Below, in pieces: positions 1-6,014 of a stretch of DNA of 10,858 nt. Origin of the DNA: Desulfobacteraceae bacterium (GTDB lineage Bacteria; Desulfobacterota; Desulfobacteria; Desulfobacterales; SURF-15); the NCBI GenBank assembly GCA_003599475.1, contig QZKK01000050.1:1-10858 (forward strand), read 5' to 3'. How positions within the stretch are numbered: the stretch's first letter is position 1; each line of letters begins with the position of its first letter. A program made the translations under genes and the position numbers. Below the pieces are notes generated by a model, which was given only the letters and a program-made list of their open reading frames with translations, searched no databases and was not told the DNA's origin.

Positions 1-922
1 CAACCTGGAGCGAATCGTCAAGGGAATGCCCGACCATGGGCGCAGCCTGCCGGACCCGGTTGCCCGGCGGCAGACTGCAAAGCTCATCAACGGCATGGGG
101 ATACCGGTTGCGGAGGGGACGGTCACCCTGGACCGGTTTGTCTCCGAACTGAGGGCAAAGATTGCAGGAACCGCCGAGCGGTCGACTTCACAAAAAGAAA
201 CTTCCGCTCAACTGAACCGATTCATGGATAACATCGGTCCGGGGGAGAAGGCAGATCCCCGGAAATCGATCGATACGGCAAGAATCGGCCTCCTGCAGAA
301 AGAGGCTTCCGCCGTTCACCCCGGCAAGGCGGTGCCGGAGCCTCAAACGCATCCACATCCATCGGAAGATACGAAGGGTGAAATCCGGCTGGTGCCTTCT
401 ATCGAAAACGCCCCGGCCAAGCCCGCAAACATCATGGCCGGTCCGGCCGTTGAGGAGGCAAAGCCGCAGACACGCACGCTTCCTTCGTACGTGGTCCAAC
501 AGGTCAGCCGCCAGATCCTGCATTCCCATCAAAACGGGGTCCGGGAAATTCAACTGCAGCTTCATCCGCCGAATCTCGGACGAATCCAGGTAAACATCGA
601 TACCACGGGGGACGCGATACGGGTCCGCATCGTCACCGAGCAGCAGGGGGCTCAGGAGTTGATCGCCTCCCAATCCGGGGACTTGAAAGCGGTCCTTTCC
701 GAGCAGGGGCTTCGGGTGGAAAAGATCGACGTGCAGTACGATCATTTCTTCGATCAGGCCCTTGCCGACACGCGTCAGAATCACAGCCGATCGCGAGGGC
801 AGCACCAGAGGGGATCGGGCGGCCGGATGGTCCGGAAAACCGATTCCCCGGATTCCCCGTTTGTAGAAGGGAGAGAAAAGCGGCTGCACTCCGCAGACAG
901 CCTGCTGGATCTTGTGGCATGA
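1..922 (+). CDS. fliK: Flagellar hook-length control protein FliK, C-terminal part (5' end outside window)
   Basis: FliK is the secreted molecular ruler that measures the hook and, through its C-terminal domain, makes FlhB switch export from hook to filament substrates. The frame is open to the left edge (codons from base 2), so the ATG at 26 is internal. The first part, to about base 480, is hydrophilic and Pro/Lys-rich with no conserved pattern, as expected for a FliK middle region. From about 500 to 760 lies the Flg_hook-type domain, with the motif LQLHPPNLGRIQVNI followed by V-R-I-V and a final L-S-E-Q-G-L-R-V strand. The tail after it is basic and Arg/Gly/Ser-rich. flgD follows after 74 bases, the usual fliK-flgD order. 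The identification rests on the C-terminal motif plus the neighbours. Confidence 0.92.
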   Translation, partial: NLERIVKGMPDHGRSLPDPVARRQTAKLINGMGIPVAEGTVTLDRFVSELRAKIAGTAERSTSQKETSAQLNRFMDNIGPGEKADPRKSIDTARIGLLQKEASAVHPGKAVPEPQTHPHPSEDTKGEIRLVPSIENAPAKPANIMAGPAVEEAKPQTRTLPSYVVQQVSRQILHSHQNGVREIQLQLHPPNLGRIQVNIDTTGDAIRVRIVTEQQGAQELIASQSGDLKAVLSEQGLRVEKIDVQYDHFFDQALADTRQNHSRSRGQHQRGSGGRMVRKTDSPDSPFVEGREKRLHSADSLLDLVA

Positions 923-947
923 TAGGGAACAGGCTGGGTGAAACCCC

Positions 948-975
948 TGAACACTGAACGCTGAACACTGAACGC
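948..975 (+). repeat. Heptamer tandem array, TGAACRC family (4 units)
   Basis: Four perfect units alternate TGAACAC, TGAACGC, TGAACAC, TGAACGC, which is also two copies of a 14-mer. The array fills the fliK-flgD gap and ends six bases before the A-rich flgD leader. Because the period is 7 and each unit contains TGA, three units place a stop in all three + frames. Related arrays occur at 5143-5170, 5976-5996, 9601-9638 and, inverted, 8348-8375. Confidence 0.9.
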
Positions 976-996
976 TTACCAAAAAAGGATGAAAAG

Positions 997-1677
997 ATGT
1001 CAGTCACCACGATACCGCAGGGTCTGGAAAATGTGCTCGCCTCCGTTCAGGAGACACAAAAGAAGGAAGATCCCCTCGGGCGGGATGCCTTCCTGAAGAT
1101 GCTGATTGCACAGGTCAAGCATCAGGACCCGCTGAATCCGATGGAAGGAAGCGATTTTTCGGCGCAGCTCGCCCAGTTTTCGAGCCTCGAACAGCTCTTC
1201 AACATGAACGACAGTCTGGAGACCATCGCCTCTTCGCTCGGTTCCGGAAACGAGGAAAACATCCTGGACTACATCGGAAAAGAGGTCCTCTGCAAAAGCG
1301 ATCAATTGAAGCTCAAAGAAGGTCTCCTGACCGGGGGGGTGTTCACGCTGGAATCGCCGAGCCAGATGATGGTTTCCATTTACGACGAAGTCGGCCGGGA
1401 GGTGGTCACGCTCTATCCGGGGCAGCTTGCGGCCGGGACGCATCAGATCGACTGGAACGGGTACGATTCCACCGGCAGCCTGGCAGCGGACGGCACCTAC
1501 CGGTTCGAGCTGACCGCAATCGATGAAAACGGCATCTACAGTCCGGTCAAAGCCACGGCGGCCGGCCTGGTGACCGGGGTTTCCTATGAGGATGGAACCG
1601 CCTACCTCGAAATCGACGGCAAGCGGGTCGATCCGGATACCGTCATCGAAGTGAAACAGTCGTCAAGCGGCGTATAA
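997..1677 (+). CDS. flgD: Flagellar hook assembly scaffold FlgD
   Basis: FlgD caps the growing hook and is needed for FlgE subunits to polymerise; it is not kept in the finished flagellum. The 226-residue product is of normal length. Residues about 27-70 carry the family hallmark: LGRDAFLKMLIAQVKHQDP, then PM and a Q-L-A-Q-F-S-S-L-E-Q stretch. The second half resembles the FlgD Ig-like domain (V-S-I-Y-D at about 125, then a G-x-H-x-I-D-W-N-G-x-D-S-x-G pattern and G-T-Y-R-F near 167). The ATG at 997 is preceded by an AAGGA-type ribosome site at about 984-989 with suitable spacing. The gene sits between fliK and flgE as in many flagellar operons. Confidence 0.96.
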   Translation: MSVTTIPQGLENVLASVQETQKKEDPLGRDAFLKMLIAQVKHQDPLNPMEGSDFSAQLAQFSSLEQLFNMNDSLETIASSLGSGNEENILDYIGKEVLCKSDQLKLKEGLLTGGVFTLESPSQMMVSIYDEVGREVVTLYPGQLAAGTHQIDWNGYDSTGSLAADGTYRFELTAIDENGIYSPVKATAAGLVTGVSYEDGTAYLEIDGKRVDPDTVIEVKQSSSGV

Positions 1678-1698
1678 CAGGGCGAATCAAACAATCGA

Positions 1699-1760
1699 CA
1701 TCCAACCGTACAGAGCAAACGTACAGACCAACCGTACAGGGCAAACGTACAGATTGGATG
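1699..1760 (+). repeat. Period-13 tandem array (4 units) with 7-base inverted flanks
   Basis: The array proper is 1703-1754. Its 13-base units are CAACCGTACAGAG, CAAACGTACAGAC, CAACCGTACAGGG and CAAACGTACAGAT. Odd units match each other better than even ones, so there is also a 26-base period. Every unit contains the palindrome GTAC. The array is bracketed by CATCCAA (1699-1705) and its exact reverse complement TTGGATG (1754-1760), which overlap the array ends. It takes up most of the flgD-flgE gap. Function unknown. Confidence 0.9.
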
Positions 1761-1793
1761 GTAAATGAACAACTCCAATCGTGAGGTGATTCC

Positions 1794-3257
1794 ATGTCGT
1801 TGACCAGTTCATTATTTTCAGGCATCAGCGGGTTGTCCACACTGGGAAATTCCCTTCAGATCATCGGGGACAACATTTCAAACGTAAACACGCTCGGGTT
1901 CAAGGCAAGCAACTATACCTTCCAGGACCGGCTCTCGCAGGCGACCGCCACCCAGTCCGGAACCTCACAGATCGGCCGCGGGACCGCACTGGCCGACATC
2001 AGCGCCTCCTTCGAGCAGGGCTCCTTCGAAACCACGGGAAACACCACCGATCTTGCCATCGGAGGCGACGGCTTTTTCATCGTGCGGGAAGGCACAAGCG
2101 ATTCCAGCTTCTACACGCGGGCGGGAAATTTCCGCTTCAACAAGGAAGGATACCTGGTAAACCCCGAGGGGTATGTTCTCCAGGGCTGGGGGCTCGATTC
2201 GGCAGGAGAAGACGTCGGATCGGTGTCCGATATCCTGCTTTCCTCCTTTACTTCGCCACCGGAAGAGAGCACCAAGATCACCATCGTCACCAACCTCGAT
2301 GCCGATGCCGCCAGCAATACGGCCGATATGGCGGCGGTCTGGGACGGGACCGCCGCCACCCCGTTGAGCGACAGCTACTACGAATACCAGACAACGGTCA
2401 AGGTCTACGATTCTCTCGGGAGCACACACGACGTCACCGTCTATTACGATCTCGGCACCACAGCCAATACCTGGGAGTATCTGATCACCTGCAATCCGGA
2501 GGAAGACATGCGATCCGATGCGATCTCGGCCGGAAACCCGACCGCATGTGCCGGGCTTCTCGCCAAAGGGACGCTCAGTTTCAGCAGCAGCTCCGGCACG
2601 CTGGACGGATCGGCCACTGCCGTCACCATGAAACGGTTTACCGGCACCACCAACTGGTCGGACCCGAATGAAGCGACCACCGCCACCAACTGGGACGCCC
2701 AGAGCACTGCAACCGATGTCTCCACCAACGGCTATTTCACCTGTAACCCGAGCTTTATCAGCGGCTTGACCATGGATATCGAATTCAACCCCGGCAGCTA
2801 TTACGACGGCGCCTCGGCCTGGGTCAATTCCGCGCTGACCACCACCCAGTTTTCCAAGGCGTCCACCACCACCTATCAGGCCGCAAACGGCTACGGAGCC
2901 GGGGATCTGCAGAGTGTCGACGTCGATACCGACGGGGTGATGACCGGAGTCTATTCAAACGGCCAGCTTCTCTATTTAAACCGGGTGGCCCTGGCCAAAT
3001 TCATCGACGTCCAGGGGCTGCACAAGGAAGGGGGAAACCTCTACCGGGAGACCCGGGAAAGCGGGGAGGCGATCACGAATCATCCGGGTACGAGCGGATT
3101 GGGAAGCATCTCGCCGAACTCCCTGGAGCAGTCCAACGTGGACATTGCAGCCGAATTCGTCAAGATGATCACCAGCCAGCGGGGTTTTCAGGCAAACTCG
3201 AAGATCATCTCGACCGTCGACCAGATGCTTTCAGAAACCATCCAGATGAAACGATAA
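1794..3257 (+). CDS. flgE: Flagellar hook protein FlgE
   Basis: FlgE is the exported subunit that polymerises into the hook, the universal joint between basal body and filament. The 487-residue product has both conserved rod/hook termini. The N-terminus (residues 1-45) reads MSLTSSLFSGISGL with a later G-D-N-I-S-N-V-N-T-L-G-F-K pattern. The C-terminus (about 443-487) has S-N-V-D-I-A-A-E-F, then S-Q-R-G-F-Q-A-N-S-K-I-I-S-T. The middle (about 165-370) is the surface-exposed FlaE-type region and is rich in Thr, Ser and Asn. It holds three cysteines (residues 233, 252 and 317), a feature of interest in a secreted structural protein. The start follows GAGGTG at 1783-1788. A terminator-like stem lies just downstream. 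Confidence 0.96.
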   Translation: MSLTSSLFSGISGLSTLGNSLQIIGDNISNVNTLGFKASNYTFQDRLSQATATQSGTSQIGRGTALADISASFEQGSFETTGNTTDLAIGGDGFFIVREGTSDSSFYTRAGNFRFNKEGYLVNPEGYVLQGWGLDSAGEDVGSVSDILLSSFTSPPEESTKITIVTNLDADAASNTADMAAVWDGTAATPLSDSYYEYQTTVKVYDSLGSTHDVTVYYDLGTTANTWEYLITCNPEEDMRSDAISAGNPTACAGLLAKGTLSFSSSSGTLDGSATAVTMKRFTGTTNWSDPNEATTATNWDAQSTATDVSTNGYFTCNPSFISGLTMDIEFNPGSYYDGASAWVNSALTTTQFSKASTTTYQAANGYGAGDLQSVDVDTDGVMTGVYSNGQLLYLNRVALAKFIDVQGLHKEGGNLYRETRESGEAITNHPGTSGLGSISPNSLEQSNVDIAAEFVKMITSQRGFQANSKIISTVDQMLSETIQMKR

Positions 3258-3264
3258 TGAAAAC

Positions 3265-3299
3265 AGGGGGATGCCGGGCTATTGCCGGGCATCTCCCCT
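3265..3299 (+). terminator. Possible terminator stem after flgE
   Basis: A long imperfect hairpin starts 7 bases after the flgE stop. The inner arms GATGCCGGGC (3270-3279) and GCCGGGCATC (3284-3293) pair with one mismatch around loop TATT. An outer GGGG/CCCC pairing extends the stem past a one-base bulge. Only two T residues follow, so it is weak as an intrinsic terminator. It could instead stabilise the 3' end of the hook-gene transcript. A small second hairpin (GTCAA, loop CCGT, TTGAC) follows at 3301-3314. Confidence 0.5.
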
Positions 3300-3341
3300 T
3301 GTCAACCGTTTGACGAGCCTGATTGCCCTGTTGACGAGGCA

Positions 3342-3352
3342 GCGGTCACCGC
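3342..3352. promoter_or_regulatory. Candidate upstream activator site (GCGGT-C-ACCGC)
   Basis: This perfect 5-1-5 palindrome lies about 114 bases upstream of the start site predicted from the sigma-54 promoter, a typical distance for an enhancer-binding activator. Nearby, TTGACGAG occurs twice (3310-3317 and 3331-3338), 21 bases apart, about two helical turns. Position and symmetry are seen in the sequence; activator binding is inference, and no specific regulator's consensus is recognised. Confidence 0.25.
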
Positions 3353-3434
3353 CGTCGACTCTCTCTACGCCCTCTCCCTTGCTAACCCGCTCGATTCACA
3401 GGAATTTGTACAGATCCCCGGATACCTTCGACTT

Positions 3435-3450
3435 TGGCACAGAGGTTGCT
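3435..3450 (+). promoter_or_regulatory. Sigma-54 (RpoN) promoter for motA and downstream genes
   Basis: TGGCAC (3435-3440), five bases, then TTGCT (3446-3450) matches the -24/-12 consensus TGGCACN5TTGCW, with the invariant GG and GC at correct spacing. Transcription would start about 3460-3462, giving a motA leader of roughly 100 bases. Sigma-54 control of middle flagellar genes by an NtrC-type activator is well known in many proteobacteria. The placement in the only gene-free stretch near 300 bases, and just before motA, supports a real promoter. Confidence 0.85.
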
Positions 3451-3462
3451 CATCCCTCCTTG

Positions 3463-3480
3463 TGCGGGCGTATGCCCGCA
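3463..3480 (+). other. Perfect 5'-leader hairpin
   Basis: TGCGGGC (3463-3469), loop GTAT, GCCCGCA (3474-3480): a perfect 7-base-pair GC-rich stem starting within about two bases of the predicted sigma-54 transcript start. A stem at the extreme 5' end is a known way to protect mRNA from 5'-dependent decay; that role here is inference. Confidence 0.6.
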
Positions 3481-3500
3481 AACCGCGCCCGGACCAACGT

Positions 3501-3535
3501 GACCGGATCGGATCCGATCGGATCTGATCGGATAA
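3501..3535. repeat. Period-5 GATCN array (five GATC sites, palindromic)
   Basis: Seven pentamers in a row: GACCG, GATCG, GATCC, GATCG, GATCT, GATCG, GATAA. Five GATC sites fall at 3506, 3511, 3516, 3521 and 3526. The array contains two overlapping perfect 14-base palindromes, GATCGGATCCGATC (3506-3519) and GATCCGATCGGATC (3511-3524). It lies in the motA leader, 14 bases before the ribosome site. It could fold in RNA or, if the host has Dam methylase, be a dense methylation target; neither is shown. Confidence 0.85.
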
Positions 3536-3559
3536 TGGATGTCCCATAGGGGAGGATCG

Positions 3560-4321
3560 ATGGATTTAGCAACCATACTCGGCATCATGTCGGCTTTCGG
3601 GCTGGTCATTGTCGCCATTGTCATGGGGGGAGGAGTCGCCCTCTTCATCGATATTCCCTCCCTTATGATCGTCTTCGGCGGCACGCTGGGCGCGACCATG
3701 ATCAACTATCCCCTGAAGGACGTGCTCAGAGGCATCAGCGTTGTCAAGAACGCATTTTTTACCAAGAATTCGGCGACTCAGGAGATCGTACGTCAGTTTG
3801 TCGAGTTCGGCGGGAAGGCTAGACGGGAAGGGATTCTGGCCCTGGAGGCGGATGTCAAGAGTGTCGAAGACGACTTCCTCGGCAAAGGGCTTCAGCTTTC
3901 CGTGGACGGGTTGGAACCCCAGGCCATCGAAACCATCATGGATACCGAAGTCGAGTTCCTCAGGGAGCGGCATCAGTTGGGGGCCGAGATCTTTTCCACC
4001 ATGGCGGCGTTCGCCCCCGCGCTGGGAATGATCGGAACCCTGATCGGGCTGGTTCAAATGCTGCAGTCGATGGACGATCCGGATGCCATCGGTCCGGCCA
4101 TGGCGGTCGCGCTGCTGACGACCTTCTACGGATCGATGCTGGCCAATCTGGTCTGCATGCCGATTGCCGGAAAGCTCCGCACCCGGAGCAAAGAGGAGAC
4201 GCTGATCAAGGAAATGGTCATCCAGGGGGTGATTTCGCTGACGAAAGGGGAGAATCCGAGGATACTCGAGCAGAAAATGCTGGCTTTCATCCCCCCGAAG
4301 GAACGCAAGAGCAACTTTTAA
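3560..4321 (+). CDS. motA: Flagellar motor stator protein MotA (PomA-like)
   Basis: MotA is the four-helix stator subunit that forms, with MotB, the ion channel and pushes on FliG in the rotor. The start is placed at 3560 (253 residues) because AGGGGAGG (3548-3555) lies just upstream; the in-frame ATG at 3539 would put this ribosome site inside the gene. Visible features: N-terminal MDLATILGI; FIDIPS with Asp31, as in sodium-type PomA; the cytoplasmic charged motif RREGILALE (residues 88-96, Arg and Glu that contact FliG); FAPALGMIGTLIGLV (151-165, with the channel Pro153); and MDDPDAIGPAMAVALLTT (171-188). Similarity to PomA suggests sodium use, but this is inference. motB1 follows after only 2 bases, so the two are translationally linked. 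Confidence 0.96.
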   Translation: MDLATILGIMSAFGLVIVAIVMGGGVALFIDIPSLMIVFGGTLGATMINYPLKDVLRGISVVKNAFFTKNSATQEIVRQFVEFGGKARREGILALEADVKSVEDDFLGKGLQLSVDGLEPQAIETIMDTEVEFLRERHQLGAEIFSTMAAFAPALGMIGTLIGLVQMLQSMDDPDAIGPAMAVALLTTFYGSMLANLVCMPIAGKLRTRSKEETLIKEMVIQGVISLTKGENPRILEQKMLAFIPPKERKSNF

Positions 4322-4323
4322 CG

Positions 4324-5073
4324 ATGAAGCTCAAAAAGAGACATGGATCCGAGCAGGCTGCACCCGACCTGGTGATGGTGATGACCATATCGCTGTTTAT
4401 CATCCTTTTGGCCTTCTTCATCCTGCTGAACAGCATCGCGGTCGTCGACGATCAGAAAAAGCTCGGCGTGCTGGATTCGCTGATCGGAAATTTCGGTGTG
4501 CTCACCGGCGGGAAGTCGGTTTTAGAAGGAAAAGGCGGGACCATGGGACTGCCGGACATGGAACAGATGTCCAGCCACATCGACTTCTCAGATCTGACCG
4601 AGGGGGCCGAAGATCTCATCCGGCTGGTTCGTATCCGGACCGACCCGAACGGAACGGCTCTGACGGTTCCGGAGAAAGCCCTTTTCGAAAAAGGGGACTT
4701 TCACTTGACGGCTGCCGGAAAGAAACTGCTGGATCGCATGTGCGGTACGTTCCAAAAAAACAAGTATCCTGTACAGATCGTCGCCCACACCGACAATCTT
4801 GCGCCGGAACCGGGCCTCGGGATGACGAATCGGGTGTTGTCGACGCTCCAGGCCGGTCGGATCCTGGAGTATCTGATCCGGGAAAAGGGGCTGGAAGCAA
4901 AGCGGTTTACCGCTTGGGGATGGGGTCAGTACCGTCCGCTGGTGAGCAATCAGACACGAGAAACACGGGAAATGAACCGGCGAATCGAGCTGGTGTTCGT
5001 GCATGAAAGATCGACCGGAAAACCGAAAGGAATATTTACCTTCAGGAAGTTTTTCTTTCATGTACTGGACTGA
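4324..5073 (+). CDS. motB: MotB-family stator protein 1, probable loss of the ion-binding Asp
   Basis: MotB normally anchors the stator to peptidoglycan and supplies the aspartate that carries ions. This 249-residue protein has a basic N-terminus, one membrane helix (about 16-41) and an OmpA-like domain (about 112-228) with the HTD motif at 155-157, Asn169 and NRR at 218-220, so wall binding looks intact. Aligning the helix by its FF-x-LL pattern (Phe31-Phe32) puts Ser23 (TCG at 4390-4392) where MotB and MotB2 have Asp. The nearest acid is Asp15, at the membrane edge; an alternative alignment on D-L-x-M would match Asp15 but needs a helix about 8 residues longer. The OmpA loop also has Gln where RA is usual (TLQAGRI). 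The basic, Phe-rich tail (232-249) lies beyond the usual end. It is coupled to motA and followed by a second motB. Confidence 0.9.
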   Translation: MKLKKRHGSEQAAPDLVMVMTISLFIILLAFFILLNSIAVVDDQKKLGVLDSLIGNFGVLTGGKSVLEGKGGTMGLPDMEQMSSHIDFSDLTEGAEDLIRLVRIRTDPNGTALTVPEKALFEKGDFHLTAAGKKLLDRMCGTFQKNKYPVQIVAHTDNLAPEPGLGMTNRVLSTLQAGRILEYLIREKGLEAKRFTAWGWGQYRPLVSNQTRETREMNRRIELVFVHERSTGKPKGIFTFRKFFFHVLD

Positions 5074-5078
5074 GGAAT

Positions 5079-5135
5079 GGGTTGCGGGTTACGGGTTACG
5101 GGTTGCGGGTTACGGGTTGCGGGGTTACGGGTTGT
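5079..5135 (+). repeat. Heptamer array GGGTTRC (8 units), G-quadruplex candidate
   Basis: Eight units of GGGTTGC, GGGTTAC and close variants run head to tail; the seventh has one extra G and the last ends in GT. All eight GGG runs are on the + (mRNA-like) strand, separated by 4-base loops TTGC or TTAC, which fits the G3+N1-7 quadruplex rule twice over. The array starts 5 bases after the motB1 stop and abuts a TGAACRC array. Confidence 0.92.
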
Positions 5136-5142
5136 GAACCCC

Positions 5143-5170
5143 TGAACGCTGAACACTGAACACTGAAACC
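5143..5170 (+). repeat. Heptamer tandem array, TGAACRC family (4 units)
   Basis: Units TGAACGC, TGAACAC, TGAACAC, TGAAACC. The bases just before it (GTGAACCCC) closely match those before the 948-975 array (GTGAAACCCC), so a boundary sequence is shared as well as the units. It ends 17 bases before the motB2 start, in the same gap as the GGGTTRC array. Confidence 0.9.
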
Positions 5171-5187
5171 TCCAACAGGCAGAATGT

Positions 5188-5925
5188 ATGGCAAGGGGAA
5201 AAAAGGCATCTAGTGCACCGGCTGGAATCAATCCCAATGCATGGATGGTGACCTTCGGGGATCTGATCATGCTGCTTCTTACGTTTTTCGTGATGCTGCT
5301 GTGTATGAAGTCGATGGATTCCGGAGCCCTCAAGGAAAGATTCCAGGAGCTTGCCGCAACGACCGGGCCTCTCGATTACACCGATGTCATGCCCGGAGGA
5401 TCGATCATCAGGGGAGAAAACATCCCTAAGAACGCGATGGTGATCACAAACAACCGGATGCTCGAAGACCTCCTGGATCTGCTGGAGGGAGTCAACCGCG
5501 AGAAAGCGGCCGAGCATCATCTCAGAGAACTCGATGAGGCAATCGATTTTCGGGAAGACGAACGGGGAGCGGTGATCGTCATGGAATGCGACCGGCTCTT
5601 CGAGTCGGGAAAAGCAGAGGTCCGTCCCGACCGGCTGAAGATTCTCGATGCCATCGGCTTCCTGTTCCGTCATGTGAAAAACGATATCCTCGTTGTGGGA
5701 CACACGGATCGCCGGCCGATCCATGGAGGACCGTTTGCCTCCAACCTGGAGCTTTCCGCATACCGGGCGCTCAGCGTCGTGTTCTATCTGACGGAGGGCC
5801 TGGGGTTGAGAGCGCAACGGTTTGCAGCCGGCGGATTTGGAGACATGCAGCCGGCATTTCCCGAGGAGACCGAAGAAGGACGGGCCAGAAATCGAAGGGT
5901 AGAGTTCATCTTGAAGAAACCGTGA
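5188..5925 (+). CDS. motB: MotB-family stator protein 2 with canonical Asp25
   Basis: A second MotB-type stator subunit, 245 residues. After a short basic N-terminus comes WMVTFGDLIMLLLTFFVMLL (19-38), the standard MotB membrane helix with Trp19 and the ion-binding Asp25. A linker follows, then an OmpA-like peptidoglycan-binding domain (about 130-243): C-D-R-L-F-E-S-G-K-A-E-V-R-P, the GHTD motif, a S-N-x-E-L-S-A-Y-R-A pattern, and NRRVE near the end. All expected residues are present, so this is the better candidate for the conducting MotB. The ribosome site is weak (AGG at 5177-5179). Two heptamer arrays separate it from motB1 (114-base gap), so unlike motA/motB1 it is not translationally coupled. 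Confidence 0.93.
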   Translation: MARGKKASSAPAGINPNAWMVTFGDLIMLLLTFFVMLLCMKSMDSGALKERFQELAATTGPLDYTDVMPGGSIIRGENIPKNAMVITNNRMLEDLLDLLEGVNREKAAEHHLRELDEAIDFREDERGAVIVMECDRLFESGKAEVRPDRLKILDAIGFLFRHVKNDILVVGHTDRRPIHGGPFASNLELSAYRALSVVFYLTEGLGLRAQRFAAGGFGDMQPAFPEETEEGRARNRRVEFILKKP

Positions 5926-5926
5926 C

Positions 5927-5961
5927 AATGTCCAATGTAGAATGTCCAATGTCCAATTTCC
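5927..5961 (+). repeat. Heptamer tandem array, AATGTCC family (5 units)
   Basis: Units AATGTCC, AATGTAG, AATGTCC, AATGTCC, AATTTCC begin 2 bases after the motB2 stop. The sequence is unrelated to the TGAACRC family but has the same 7-base period. A short TGAACRC array follows in the same gap. Confidence 0.88.
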
Positions 5962-5975
5962 AAGGAAAGAGATCC

Positions 5976-5996
5976 TCAACACTGAACACTGAAACC
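5976..5996 (+). repeat. Heptamer tandem array, TGAACRC family (3 units)
   Basis: Units TCAACAC, TGAACAC, TGAAACC. The last two match the last two of the 5143-5170 array, and both are followed by T, so the two arrays share their right end. Lies before the fliL ribosome site. Confidence 0.8.
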
Positions 5997-6014
5997 TGAT
6001 AGATAGGAGGGATC

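Noticed and set aside
948..975. Possible CRISPR array
   Set aside because: Units are 7 bases and directly adjacent with no unique spacers; there are no cas genes. The same holds for the other arrays in the window.
188..982. 264-codon open frame on the minus strand
   Set aside because: It is antisense to fliK, which has clear family motifs, and begins in the repeat array; no ribosome site or domain seen.
1699..1760. Insertion sequence or transposon remnant
   Set aside because: The flanking inverted repeats are only 7 bases and overlap the tandem array; no transposase or target duplication is visible. Kept only as a repeat.
3310..3336. Sigma-70 promoter based on TTGACG hexamers at 3310 and 3331
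   Set aside because: No -10-like sequence at 16-18 bases from either hexamer.
3271..3549. Small gene (about 80-92 codons) between flgE and motA, in two frames
   Set aside because: No ribosome site, no recognisable family, overlapping promoter and hairpin elements; composition looks like translated noncoding sequence.
3539..3559. Upstream ATG start for motA at 3539
   Set aside because: The strong ribosome site (3548-3555) lies after this ATG, and MDLATILGI from 3560 is the standard MotA/PomA beginning.
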